A DNA stretch of 64,000 bases from Streptomyces niger (GTDB lineage Bacteria > Actinomycetota > Actinomycetes > Streptomycetales > Streptomycetaceae): positions 582,208 through 646,207 of the forward strand of contig NZ_JOFQ01000008.1 of the NCBI RefSeq assembly GCF_000718305.1. Direction: 5' to 3'. Positions 1-9,004 of this stretch are shown piece after piece (positions within the stretch are counted from its first letter, which is position 1; every line of letters begins with the position of its first letter). The position numbers and the translations under genes were made by a program. The notes below the pieces were generated by a model. That model did no database searches, was not told the DNA's origin, and saw only the letters and a list, made by a program, of their open reading frames with translations.

Positions 1-2
1 CG

Positions 3-884
3 TGGCAGGCGTACAACCTCTATCCCGAGGACGGCCGGACGGGCGCCAGCCTGTACCACGCCTGGGACGAGGAGGGCGCGCTGCTCGGCGAGAAGGACGC
101 GGCCGTCACGGTGTCCTTCGACCGCCCCTTCGCGGGCGCCGGCCTGCCGCTGCACGTGGGGCACGCATACGATTTCATCCGCTGGGCGGAACGGTACGGC
201 TACGACCTCGCCTACGCCGATGCCCGCGATCTGCACGCCGGCCGCGTCGACCCGTCGCGCTACCGCGGCCTGGTCTTCCCCGGCCACGACGAGTACTGGT
301 CAATCCCCATGCGGCAGGCGGCCGAGCGGGCCAGAGACAGCGGCACCTCCCTGGTCTTCCTCTCCGCCAACACCATGTACTGGCAGGTCGAGCTGTCTCC
401 CTCGCCCTCGGGCCCGGACTCCCTGCTGACCTGCCGCAAGCGCCAGGGCCCCGGGCGCCCCGCACTCTGGCGCGAGCTGGGCCGGCCGGAGCAGGAGCTG
501 ATGGGCATCCAGTACGCGGGCCGGGTGCCCGAGCCGGCGCCGCTGGTGGTCCGCAACGGCGACCACTGGCTGTGGGAGGCCACCGGCGCGCACGAGGGGG
601 ACGAGCTGGCGGGGCTGGTCGCCGGCGAGGCGGATCGGTACTTCCCGCGCACGAGCCTGCCCGAGCACACCAGCCGGGTGCTGCTGGCGCACTCCCCGTA
701 CCGCGACGGGGAGGGGGTCCGCCGCCATCAGGAGACCTCGCTGTACCGGGCGCCGAGCGGTGCCCTGGTCTTCGCCTCGGGCACCTTCGCCTGGTCGCCG
801 GCGCTGGACCGGCCGGGCCACATCGACGAGCGGATCCAGCGGGCGACCGCCAATCTTCTCGACCGCATCTGCAAACGCGATTGA
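3..884 (+). CDS. N,N-dimethylformamidase beta-subunit-like protein, 5'-truncated
   Basis: The 5' end lies outside the window, and 293 codons of the C-terminal part remain, ending at TGA 882-884. The segment GHDEYWS (around base 285), followed by a Ser/Asn-rich strand (FLSANTMYW), is typical of the large-subunit family of N,N-dimethylformamidase, which adopts a glutamine-amidotransferase-like fold. Whether this homologue hydrolyses formamides is unknown; many actinobacterial members are annotated only by this domain. The frame is supported by continuous GC-rich third positions. A GC hairpin follows the stop codon, so the gene probably does not share a transcript with purC. The fold assignment is recognition from family knowledge; the substrate is not predicted. 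Confidence 0.7.
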   Translation, partial: WQAYNLYPEDGRTGASLYHAWDEEGALLGEKDAAVTVSFDRPFAGAGLPLHVGHAYDFIRWAERYGYDLAYADARDLHAGRVDPSRYRGLVFPGHDEYWSIPMRQAAERARDSGTSLVFLSANTMYWQVELSPSPSGPDSLLTCRKRQGPGRPALWRELGRPEQELMGIQYAGRVPEPAPLVVRNGDHWLWEATGAHEGDELAGLVAGEADRYFPRTSLPEHTSRVLLAHSPYRDGEGVRRHQETSLYRAPSGALVFASGTFAWSPALDRPGHIDERIQRATANLLDRICKRD

Positions 885-890
885 GCGGTA

Positions 891-920
891 CCCGGCCCGC
901 GCGCGGAGGCGTGGGCCGGG
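891..920 (+). terminator. putative hairpin terminator
   Basis: CCCGGCCC and GGGCCGGG form an 8-bp stem around a 14-nt loop, 6 nt after the preceding stop codon. There is no T-run, as is common in streptomycetes. Confidence 0.45.
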
Positions 921-1069
921 GTCGCATGCGCCGACCGGGACGGCCGGGCCGGGCGCCGGAGGGCGTGCGGGACCGGGCGGGCGCCGCGTCGGCCCACCCT
1001 GAAGCGCTGCCGGGCCCCCGCATGCGCGAGAATCGGAAGGACTCCTGGATCAACCTACGCGGAGGCAGC

Positions 1070-1984
1070 GTGTCCGGATTCGTTGAAAAGCCCGAACCTG
1101 TGGAGGTGCCGGGCCTGGTCCACCTCCACACCGGCAAGGTGCGCGACCTCTACGAGAACACCGACGGCGACCTGATCATGGTCGCCAGCGACCGCACCTC
1201 CGCGTACGACTGGGTGCTGCCGACCGAGATTCCCGACAAGGGGCGCGTCCTCACCCAGCTCTCGCTGTGGTGGTTCGACCAGCTCGCCGACCTGGCGCCG
1301 AACCACGTGCTCTCCACCGACGTGCCGGCCGGCGCCCCCGCCGACTGGGAGGGCCGGACCCTGGTCTGCAAGTCCCTGGAGATGGTCCCGGTCGAGTGCG
1401 TGGCCCGCGGCTATCTCACCGGTTCCGGGCTCAAGGAGTACGAGCAGAGCCGTACGGTCTGCGGCCTCGCACTCCCCGAGGGCCTGGAGGACGGCTCCGA
1501 GCTGCCCGGCCCGATCTTCACCCCGGCCACCAAGGCCGAGGTCGGCGAGCACGACGAGAACGTCTCCTACGAGGAGGTCGCCCGCCAGGTCGGCGCGGAG
1601 ACCGCCGCGCAGCTGCGCCAGGCGACCCTCGCGGTGTACGGCCGGGCCCGGGACATCGCGCGCGAGCGCGGGATCGTCCTGGCGGACACCAAGTTCGAGT
1701 TCGGCTACGAGGTGGCTGCGGACGGCACGCGGACGCTGACCCTCGCCGACGAGGTGCTCACGCCGGACTCCTCGCGGTTCTGGCCGGCCGACCAGTGGCA
1801 GCCGGGCCGCGCCCAGCCGTCGTTCGACAAGCAGTTCGTCCGGGACTGGCTGACCTCGTCGGCCTCCGGCTGGGACCGTACGAGCGAGCAGCCGCCGCCC
1901 CCGCTGCCGGCGGAGATCGTGGCGCAGACCCGCGCGAAGTACGTCGAGGCGTACGAGCGGCTCACCGGGCTCAACTGGTCCTGA
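1070..1984 (+). CDS. purC: SAICAR synthetase (phosphoribosylaminoimidazole-succinocarboxamide synthase)
   Basis: It catalyses ATP-dependent ligation of aspartate to CAIR, giving SAICAR in de novo IMP synthesis in the cytoplasm. The 304-residue protein has the family signatures HTGKVRDLYE near the N-terminus, TSAYDWVLPTEIPDKG, LVCKSLEMVPVECVARGY and DTKFEFG. The GTG at 1070 is chosen because GGAGG lies 5 nt upstream and family homology begins directly after it; the reading frame is open far upstream but that part looks like shadow sequence. It stands apart from the purSQL and purFM clusters in this window. A bidirectional hairpin just downstream separates it from the oppositely oriented tRNA-Gly genes. 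Confidence 0.95.
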   Translation: MSGFVEKPEPVEVPGLVHLHTGKVRDLYENTDGDLIMVASDRTSAYDWVLPTEIPDKGRVLTQLSLWWFDQLADLAPNHVLSTDVPAGAPADWEGRTLVCKSLEMVPVECVARGYLTGSGLKEYEQSRTVCGLALPEGLEDGSELPGPIFTPATKAEVGEHDENVSYEEVARQVGAETAAQLRQATLAVYGRARDIARERGIVLADTKFEFGYEVAADGTRTLTLADEVLTPDSSRFWPADQWQPGRAQPSFDKQFVRDWLTSSASGWDRTSEQPPPPLPAEIVAQTRAKYVEAYERLTGLNWS

Positions 1985-2000
1985 GCGGCCACGGAAACGG

Positions 2001-2032
2001 AAAGGGCCCCGGTCGGAAGACCAGGGCCCTTT
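2001..2032. terminator. bidirectional hairpin terminator between purC and tRNA-Gly
   Basis: AAAGGGCCC (2001-2009) pairs perfectly with GGGCCCTTT (2024-2032) across a 14-nt loop. Flanking A and T residues make it suitable for both purC on the plus strand and the tRNA on the minus strand. Confidence 0.7.
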
Positions 2033-2036
2033 CGTA

Positions 2037-2112
2037 TGGAGCGGACGACGAGGCTCGAACTCGCGACCTCAACCTTGGCAAGGTTGCGCTCTACCAACTG
2101 AGCTACGTCCGC
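2037..2112 (-). tRNA. tRNA-Gly (GCC), CCA encoded
   Basis: The reverse complement folds as a cloverleaf: acceptor GCGGACG, D-arm GCTC, anticodon loop TTGCCAA with anticodon GCC, T-loop TTCGAGC, discriminator T and an encoded CCA. It is the last of three Gly tRNAs on this strand. Its core is identical to the copy at 2385-2457. Confidence 0.97.
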
Positions 2113-2345
2113 ATCTCCGGCGCCGAAGCGCTCGGTGCGTGCACCACTATAGCCAACCGCGCGGGGTGCTTGTGCCCGTCCGGTGGGCAGCCGGAAAGAA
2201 TGTGGTCACGGACACAGATCGTTTTCCGCTGCCGGGAGGTGGGGAAGCGTCTGCGGTGCGTTCGGGAGGCCGACTTCTCCCGCGGCGGCGGACGGCCAAG
2301 ATCTTTCCGGGAAACCCGGGAAACCTGGGGAAACCTCGGGAAAGC

Positions 2346-2378
2346 AGAAGACCCCGATCACGTGGACCGGGGTCTTCT
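2346..2378 (-). terminator. hairpin terminator of second tRNA-Gly
   Basis: AGAAGACCCCG (2346-2356) and CGGGGTCTTCT (2368-2378) form a perfect 11-bp stem just 3' of the minus-strand tRNA-Gly. It implies that the tRNA genes are separately terminated. Confidence 0.7.
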
Positions 2379-2384
2379 TTCCTG

Positions 2385-2457
2385 AGCGGACGACGAGGCT
2401 CGAACTCGCGACCTCAACCTTGGCAAGGTTGCGCTCTACCAACTGAGCTACGTCCGC
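2385..2457 (-). tRNA. tRNA-Gly (GCC), duplicate copy without encoded CCA
   Basis: The 73-nt body is identical to tRNA-Gly 2037-2112 (anticodon GCC), but the following bases read CAG rather than CCA, so the 3' end must be added by CCA-transferase. The two copies are about 270 bp apart in tandem. Confidence 0.97.
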
Positions 2458-2532
2458 ATGCATCCGACCGGCTTTCACCGGGCGGCGCGACAGCTACTCT
2501 ACCTGATCCGGAGGACTGGTCGAGACTGTCAG

Positions 2533-2604
2533 AGCGGGTGACAGGGATTGCACACTGCGCCTCCCTCTTGGAAAGAGGGCGCTCTACTACTGAGCTACAC
2601 CCGC
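2533..2604 (-). tRNA. tRNA-Gly-like (UCC) with non-canonical D- and T-loops
   Basis: The acceptor GCGGGTG/CACCCGC, D-stem GCTC/GAGC and anticodon stem CCCTC/GAGGG are perfect, and the loop TTTCCAA gives anticodon UCC. The D-loop is AGTAGTA, lacking the G18-G19 pair. The T-arm CAGTG-TGCAAT-CCCTG has a mismatch and lacks the TTC (T-psi-C) motif. Loss of both elements removes the usual D-loop/T-loop contacts. From memory this resembles staphylococcal tRNA-Gly species reserved for peptidoglycan bridge synthesis, which also have UCC anticodons and TGCAA-type T-loops. A degenerate pseudogene is the alternative, but the three perfect stems argue against simple decay. CCA is not encoded. Confidence 0.75.
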
Positions 2605-2654
2605 ATGACTCCTCGGGGCCCGGCCTCTCGGCCTCGCCCCTCGGCGTGCTCCAG

Positions 2655-2685
2655 ACTTTAGCTGATCAAGGGGGGTGCCGCGCAA
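2655..2685 (-). promoter_or_regulatory. possible promoter of the tRNA-Gly cluster
   Basis: On the minus strand TTGCGC (2680-2685) and TAAAGT (2655-2660) are spaced by 19 nt, about 50 nt upstream of the UCC tRNA. The match is weak and the spacer long. Confidence 0.3.
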
Positions 2686-2748
2686 GTCCGCTGTCCGCGG
2701 GGCTGCGGAGCCGGTGCCGGCCGGCCGGCACGGGTCCCGTCGGTCCGG

Positions 2749-2780
2749 CCGCCCGCACCCCGGCGCGGGGGTGCGGGCGG
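2749..2780 (-). terminator. hairpin terminator of lsrL
   Basis: CCGCCCGCACCCC (2749-2761) and GGGGTGCGGGCGG (2768-2780) form a perfect 13-bp stem with a 6-nt loop, 10 nt beyond the lsrL stop codon. Confidence 0.75.
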
Positions 2781-2790
2781 TCACGGGCCG

Positions 2791-3111
2791 TCAGCTGTTG
2801 GCGGCCTCGAACGCCTCGTAGACCTTCTTCGGGATCCGGCCCCTCGGTGGCACCTCCATGTGGTGCGAGCGGGCCCACGCCCGTACCGCTGCGGGGTCGG
2901 CCGCCACCGAGGTGTGGCGGTAGGCCTTGCCGGACTTCGCACGCTTGCGACCGGCCTCGACGTACGGTGCGAGCACCTCGCGGAGTTTCTCCGCATTGGC
3001 GGGATTGACGTCGATCTCGTACGTCTTACCGTCCAAACCGAAGGTGACCGTCTCTGCGGCTTCTCCGCCGTCGATGTCATCGGAGAGCGTGACCACTACG
3101 CGCTGCGCCAC
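2791..3111 (-). CDS. lsrL: Lsr2-family nucleoid-associated protein (LsrL paralogue)
   Basis: This is a small DNA-bridging protein of the Lsr2 family, which binds AT-rich DNA and silences horizontally acquired genes. The 106-residue product begins MAQRVVVTLSDDIDGG and has the N-terminal dimerisation region (residues 1-60) and the C-terminal DNA-binding region with VRAWARSHHMEVPPRGRIPK; the PRGRIP element is the AT-hook-like loop that enters the minor groove. GTG at 3111 is chosen because family homology starts there and AAAGGA lies upstream; the ATG at 3150 would add 13 unrelated residues. Streptomycetes usually carry two Lsr2 paralogues, and the position beside purS matches the LsrL copy. It is divergent from purS across about 330 bp. 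Confidence 0.9.
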   Translation of the reverse strand: MAQRVVVTLSDDIDGGEAAETVTFGLDGKTYEIDVNPANAEKLREVLAPYVEAGRKRAKSGKAYRHTSVAADPAAVRAWARSHHMEVPPRGRIPKKVYEAFEAANS

Positions 3112-3441
3112 GGATATCGGTCCTTTCGTGCAGCATCTCGGTGCTGACATGGGGAGATGCGGCAGATCCGGATGTCAGGGATCAATGCTTTTTCATTTGT
3201 ACAGCGATGGGCAATGCATTGGGAAGCCCAGTTAATTTCCTCAGCGTGTCACCGCGCAATCCGGACTGCCGATCTTTTCGAGGATTTTTCCCGGGTGTTC
3301 ACAACCGTCGATACCGGTACGTGATCGATCGCCTACAGATCTATGCGCGTAGATTTTTCGGCAAGGTACTGTGAAGGAACCGAGTCGGGGTCCGGGGTGT
3401 CCCCGGATAAACCCAGCCGCACCACACAACCGGGAGTGCCA
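3112..3441. promoter_or_regulatory. divergent control region lsrL / purSQL with operator-like palindrome
   Basis: This 330-bp gene-free stretch is more AT-rich than its surroundings. It contains the near-perfect 16-bp palindrome ATCTATGCGCGTAGAT at 3339-3354, about 90 bp before purS, and a TACTGT hexamer at 3366-3371 that could be a -10. No known purine-riboswitch architecture is visible. Confidence 0.5.
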
Positions 3442-3701
3442 GTGGCACGCGTCGTAGTCGACGTCATGCTCAAGCCCGAGATCCTCGACCCGCAGGGACA
3501 GGCGGTGCAGCGTGCACTGCCGCGTCTGGGCTTCGAGGGCATCTCGGACGTACGTCAGGGCAAGCGTTTCGAGCTGGAGGTGGAGGGCCCGGTCGACGAC
3601 GCCGCCCTCGCCCGCATCCGCGAGATGGCCGAGACCTTCCTCGCCAACACCGTCATCGAAGACTTCGTCGTACGGGTCGACGAGCCCGCCGGAGCCACCT
3701 C

Positions 3702-3705
<4 letters not shown>
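3442..3705 (+). CDS. purS: phosphoribosylformylglycinamidine synthase, PurS subunit
   Basis: PurS is the small structural subunit of the three-component FGAM synthase, bridging the PurQ glutaminase and the PurL synthetase so that ammonia can be channelled. The 87-residue protein begins [22 protein letters not shown], followed by [11 protein letters not shown], both typical of PurS. The GTG at 3442 is preceded by CGGGAG at 6-11 nt; an upstream ATG at 3343 would add an unrelated leader. The stop codon overlaps the purQ start (ATGA), indicating translational coupling. The presence of PurS and PurQ matches the short form of PurL downstream. Confidence 0.95.
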
Positions 3706-4378
<673 letters not shown>

Positions 4379-4382
<4 letters not shown>

Positions 4383-6628
4383 CGCTGGACACGGTCAAGC
4401 ACGCGGCCGAGACCCCGGACACCGACCAGCCGTGGGCCGAACTGGGCCTGAAGCAGGAGGAGTACGAGCGCGTCCGCGAGATCCTCGGCCGCCGCCCGAC
4501 CGGCGCCGAGCTCGCGATGTACTCGGTCATGTGGTCCGAGCACTGCTCGTACAAGAGCAGCAAGGTTCACCTCCGCCAGTTCGGTGAGAAGGCCCCCGAG
4601 ACCGACGCGCTGCTCGTCGGCATCGGCGAGAACGCCGGTGTCGTGGACGTCGGCAACGGCTTCGCGGTCACCTTCAAGGTCGAGTCGCACAACCACCCCT
4701 CGTACGTCGAGCCGTACCAGGGCGCCGCGACCGGCGTCGGCGGCATCGTCCGCGACATCATCGCGATGGGCGCCCGCCCGGTCGCCGTGGTCGACCCGCT
4801 GCGCATGGGCGCCGCCGACCACCCCGACACCAAGCGCGTCCTGCCGGGCGTGGTCGCGGGCATCGGCGGCTACGGCAACTGCCTGGGCCTGCCCAACATC
4901 GGCGGCGAGGTCGTCTTCGACGCCTGCTACCAGGGCAACCCGCTGGTCAACGCCGGTGCCATCGGCGTCATGCGGCACGAGGACATTCACCTCGCCAAGG
5001 CGTCCGGCGCGGGCAACAAGGTCATCATGTACGGGGCCAGGACGGGCGGCGACGGCATCGGCGGCGCCTCCATCCTGGCCTCCGAGACCTTCGACGACTC
5101 CAAGCCGTCGAAGCGCCCCGCCGTCCAGGTCGGCGACCCCTTCCAGGAGAAGCTCCTCATCGAGTGCACCCTGGAGGCGTTCGCCGAGAAGCTGGTCGTG
5201 GGCATCCAGGACCTCGGCGCCGCCGGCATCTCCTGCGCCACGTCCGAGCTGGCCTCGAACGGCTCCGGCGGCATGCGCGTCGAGCTGGACGACGTGCCGC
5301 TGCGCGACTCCACGCTCTCGCCCGAGGAGATCCTCATGAGCGAGTCGCAGGAGCGCATGTGCGCGGTGGTCGAGCCGGCGAAGGTCGACCGCTTCCTGGA
5401 GATCTGCGAGAAGTGGGACGTCACCGCCACCGTCATCGGTGAGGTCACCGACGGCGACCGGCTGGAGATCTACTGGCACGGCGAGAAGATCGTCGACGTC
5501 GACCCGCGGACCGTCGCCCACGAAGGCCCGGTCTACGAGCGTCCGTACGCCCGTCCCGAGTGGCAGGACGCCCTGCAGGGCGACGACGCCGCGAAGCTGG
5601 CCCGCCCGGCGAACGGCGACGAGCTGCGCGAGCAGGTCCTGAAGCTGGTGGCGCACCCGAACCAGGCCTCCAAGTCCTGGATCACCTCCCAGTACGACCA
5701 CTTCGTGCAGGGCAACACCGTGCTGGCCAGCCCGGAGGACTCCGGGATGATCCGCATCGACGAGGAGTCCGGCCTCGGCGTGGCCATCGCCACGGACGGC
5801 AACGGCCGCTTCGCGAAGCTGGACCCGTACCACGGTGCGCAGCTGGCGCTCGCGGAGTCGTACCGGAACGTGGCCGCGACCGGCGCCAAGCCGCTCGCCG
5901 TCTCGGACTGCCTGAACTTCGGCTCGCCCGAGGACCCGGCCGTCATGTGGCAGTTCGCCGAGGCCATCCGCGGTCTCGCGGACGGCTGCCAGCAGCTCGG
6001 TACGCCGGTGACCGGCGGCAACGTCTCGCTCTACAACCAGACGGGCGAGGCCGCCATCCACCCGACGCCGGTCGTCGCCGTCCTCGGCGTGATCGACGAC
6101 GTGGCCCGGCGCACCCCGGTCGCCTTCGCGGAGGAGGGCCAGCTCCTCTACGTGCTGGGCGACACCCGCGACGAGCTGAGCGGCTCGGCCTGGGCCCAGG
6201 TGATCCACGATCACCTGGGCGGCCTGCCGCCGAAGGTGGACCTGGAGCGCGAGCGGCTGCTCGCCGAGATCTTGATCTCGGCGTCCCGCGACGGCATGAT
6301 CGACGCGGCGCACGACCTGTCCGACGGCGGTCTGGTCCAGGCGCTGGTGGAGTCCTGCCTCAAGGGCGGCAAGGGCGCCCGGGTCGTGATCCCGGAAGGC
6401 CAGGACCCGTTCGTGACGCTGTTCTCCGAGTCCGCGGGCCGTGCGGTCGTCTCCGTGCCGCGCAGCGAGGAGCTCCGCTTCACCGACATGTGCGGCGCGC
6501 GCGGTCTCCCGGCGACCCGGATCGGTGTCGTCGACGGCGACACGCTCGATGTGCAGGGCCAGTTCAGCATCGCGCTGAGCGACCTGCGGAGGGCGCACGA
6601 GGACACGATCCCGGGCATCTTCGCCTGA
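4379..6628 (+). CDS. purL: phosphoribosylformylglycinamidine synthase, PurL subunit
   Basis: This ATP-dependent synthetase subunit converts FGAR plus ammonia to FGAM. The 749-residue length is that of the short PurL that works with separate PurS and PurQ. Visible signatures include [12 protein letters not shown] near residue 50, [23 protein letters not shown], the GGDGIGGAS glycine-rich loop, and in the second half [23 protein letters not shown] and [12 protein letters not shown]. The ATG at 4379 overlaps the purQ stop. A perfect 36-bp palindrome follows the gene and probably ends the purSQL transcript. Confidence 0.97.
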
Positions 6629-6651
6629 TCGTCCGCGCCTGACCGGCAGTA

Positions 6652-6687
6652 CCGCGGCCCCACCGGGAATTCCCGGTGGGGCCGCGG
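6652..6687. terminator. perfect 36-bp palindromic terminator after purL
   Basis: The arm CCGCGGCCCCACCGGGAA (6652-6669) is followed directly by its exact complement (6670-6687). The 18-bp arms, with at most a tiny loop, lie 23 nt after the purL stop and only 24 nt before the next start codon. Confidence 0.8.
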
Positions 6688-6698
6688 CGCGTTGCGGT

Positions 6699-6704
6699 TA
6701 GGCT
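6699..6704 (+). promoter_or_regulatory. -10 element for a leaderless start
   Basis: TAGGCT lies exactly 7 nt before the ATG at 6712, and no purine-rich Shine-Dalgarno is present between them. The matching -35 would fall inside the preceding palindrome. Confidence 0.5.
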
Positions 6705-6711
6705 CGCGCCC

Positions 6712-7506
6712 ATGCCTCCTGTGAAGAAGCGTCCCCGCAGTTACGACTCCGCCAAGACCCGTGCCGCGGTGACCGCGCAGCTCGGTCATGTGAGGGACGT
6801 CGTACGGACGTTGACCACCGAGGAGTTCGCCCGCCCGACCCGGCTCGGCGACTGGACCGTACGGGAGCTGGTCGCCCACTTCGCCATGGCGGTCGACCAC
6901 GTACCCGCCGCCCTCGAACGCCCCGCCGCGGCCAAGCAGGAAGTGCAGCTCGTCGAGTGGCCGTTCGCGCCTGCCGTGTATGCCGCCGCCGTCGACGAGC
7001 GGGTGCGGGCGATGGCCGCCGAGGAGGACCCGGTCGCGCTGTTGGAGCGGGCGGCCGAGCGGTACGCCGCGCTGGTACCGGAGGCCGAGGACGACCGGCT
7101 GATGGCGATCCCACGGCCCGGGGCGATGCGGCTGGGCGACCTGCTGGTGACCCGCTGCCTGGAACTGGTCGTGCACACCGACGACCTGGCCGACGCGCTC
7201 GGCAAGGAGCTTCCGATCGACCGGCAGGCGCTGGCCGCCACGACCCGGCTGCTCGCCGATTCGCTGGCCGCGAAGGCGCCGGGCGGGTCGGTGGAGGTGC
7301 GGATCCCGCCGTACGCCGTCGTGCAGTGCGTCGAGGGCCCCCGGCACACCCGCGGCACCCCGCCGAACGTCGTGGAGACCAACCCGCTGACCTGGGTGCG
7401 GCTGGCCACCGGCCGTGCGGAGTGGGCGGCGGAGCTGGCAGCCGCGGCGGTCAGCGCGAGCGGCGAGCGCGCGGACCTCGGCCCGTACCTGCCGGTGCTG
7501 TCCTGA
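6712..7506 (+). CDS. maleylpyruvate isomerase-family mycothiol-dependent enzyme
   Basis: The 264-residue protein has the two-part layout of the mycothiol-dependent maleylpyruvate isomerase family. The N-terminal DinB-like helical bundle has the metal-binding pattern LGDWTVRELVAHFAMAVDH (about residues 48-65) and LVVHTDDLADAL; a C-terminal sterol-carrier-like segment contains VEGPRHTRGTPPNVVETNPLT. Such proteins use mycothiol, the actinobacterial thiol, but the substrate here is unknown. ATG 6712 is preferred to the upstream ATG at 6676 because the latter lies in the terminator palindrome. The gene converges on the sulfatase with only 25 nt between them. Confidence 0.75.
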   Translation: MPPVKKRPRSYDSAKTRAAVTAQLGHVRDVVRTLTTEEFARPTRLGDWTVRELVAHFAMAVDHVPAALERPAAAKQEVQLVEWPFAPAVYAAAVDERVRAMAAEEDPVALLERAAERYAALVPEAEDDRLMAIPRPGAMRLGDLLVTRCLELVVHTDDLADALGKELPIDRQALAATTRLLADSLAAKAPGGSVEVRIPPYAVVQCVEGPRHTRGTPPNVVETNPLTWVRLATGRAEWAAELAAAAVSASGERADLGPYLPVLS

Positions 7507-7531
7507 CCGGTACGGGCCGGGGCTCCGACCG

Positions 7532-9004
7532 TCAGGCGGTCGGGTAGGGCAGCAGCGTGGCGTCGATGCGCTCCCAGGCCGTGCGCAGCTCCCGGAGCAG
7601 TTCCTTTTCGGCGCCTGCCCGGTCGGCCTGCTCGCGCGGGTCGGCCGTCAGGTGGAACAGCTGGTCGGTGCCGCCCTTGCCGCGGTAGTACTTCCAGTCG
7701 CCGCGGCGCAGCGCCCGCTCGCCCCGTACCCGCCAGAAGAGGTCGCGCGCGGGGAGCTGCTCGCCGCGCAGCAGGTGGCCCGCCAGGCTGGTGCCGTCCA
7801 GCGGGTAGCGGCGGTCGGGCCGGGCGCCGGCGAGCTCCAGCAGGGTCGCGGTCCAGTCCGGGGTGTACACCGGCTCGTGGCTGACCTGGCCGGCGTCCAG
7901 CCGGGCGGGCCAGCGGACGATCGTGGGGACGCGGATGCCGCCCTCCTGGAGGGACGCCTTGTTCCCGGACAGCGGCCACTGGTGGGACCAGCGTTCGCCG
8001 CCGTTGTCACTGGCGAAGAAGACCAGGGTGTCGCGCTCCTGCCCGGTGCGCCGCAGCGCGTCCAGGACCTGGCCTATGGAGCGGTCCAGGTCCTCGACCA
8101 TCTCCTTGTACTTGCTCAGCGAGCCGCCGTCGCGGTGGTTGAGCGCGCCCTTCTCGCCGGCTCTGATCCGGGCGGTGATCTTCGCGCTCTCGGCCTCGTC
8201 GCCGTCCGCGATCCACGGCCAGTGCGGGGTGGTGAAGTTCAGGTTGAGCAGCCAGGGCGCCTGCTGCCCGGCGCGGCCGGTGACGTGGTCGACGGCCCGT
8301 TCGGTGAGGATGCGGGTGTAGTACCGCAGGTCCTTGTACCGGGCGTCGCCCTCGTACAGGTCGTACTCCCCGGCCGGCCCCAGTTTGGAGTAGTACTCCA
8401 GGGCGCCGCCGAGGTTGCCGAAGAAGGTGTCCCAGCCGGACTTGGTGGGGCTGTAATCCGGCAGGTAGCCGCAGTGCCACTTGCCGATCAGGGCGGTGGC
8501 GTAGCCCGCGTCGCGGAGCAGCGAGGCGAGGGTGGGGTGGTGCGGGTCCAGGCCGACGCCGCGGTCGGCGATGGGCTCGGCGAGGCCGCCTTCCGTCCGG
8601 CCCGGATACCGCCCTGTGTAGAGCGAGAAGCGGGTGGGGGAGCAGGTCGCGGAGCCGGCGTAGGCCTGGGTGAAGCGGACGCCCTGGCGGGCCAGCCGGT
8701 CCAGGTGCGGGGTGCGGATGTCGGGCGAGCCGTACGAGGAGAGGTCGGCCCAGCCCAGGTCGTCGCCGAGGATGAAGAGGATGTTCGGGCGGCGTGCGGA
8801 CCGGTCGGTCGCGGCCCGGAACGGCCGCTCCTGGAAGGCGGCCGGCGCCGCGGGTTCCGCGGCCGCTGCCGTGCCGGCGGCGAGGGTGGAGAGCCCGCCG
8901 AGCGCGGCGGCGCCGGCTCCGGCGAGGCCGCCGAAGGTCCGGCGGGAGAGGGGGCGGCGGGCGGTGTCGGACATGTCGGGGTGCTGCGCGTCGGGCGACG
9001 TCAC
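7532..9004 (-). CDS. Tat-exported type I sulfatase
   Basis: This 490-residue sulfatase hydrolyses sulfate esters using a formylglycine residue. A twin-arginine signal (SRRTFGG at residues 20-26, then a hydrophobic Ala/Gly stretch to about 48) indicates export of the folded protein. The catalytic core starts at PNILFILGDDLGW (metal-binding Asp-Asp at 81-82), and the modification site CSPTR starts at Cys121 and continues SLYTGRYPGR, which fits the Cys-type sulfatase signature. Further landmarks are IGKWHCGY and a FFASDNGG metal ligand strand. The GTG at 9004 has AAAGGA 8-13 nt upstream. Maturation would need a formylglycine-generating enzyme encoded elsewhere. The sulfated substrate cannot be deduced. 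Confidence 0.88.
   Translation of the reverse strand: MTSPDAQHPDMSDTARRPLSRRTFGGLAGAGAAALGGLSTLAAGTAAAAEPAAPAAFQERPFRAATDRSARRPNILFILGDDLGWADLSSYGSPDIRTPHLDRLARQGVRFTQAYAGSATCSPTRFSLYTGRYPGRTEGGLAEPIADRGVGLDPHHPTLASLLRDAGYATALIGKWHCGYLPDYSPTKSGWDTFFGNLGGALEYYSKLGPAGEYDLYEGDARYKDLRYYTRILTERAVDHVTGRAGQQAPWLLNLNFTTPHWPWIADGDEAESAKITARIRAGEKGALNHRDGGSLSKYKEMVEDLDRSIGQVLDALRRTGQERDTLVFFASDNGGERWSHQWPLSGNKASLQEGGIRVPTIVRWPARLDAGQVSHEPVYTPDWTATLLELAGARPDRRYPLDGTSLAGHLLRGEQLPARDLFWRVRGERALRRGDWKYYRGKGGTDQLFHLTADPREQADRAGAEKELLRELRTAWERIDATLLPYPTA

Noticed and set aside
3112..3441. Purine riboswitch before purSQL.
   Set aside because: No conserved three-way junction core was found; only a palindrome.
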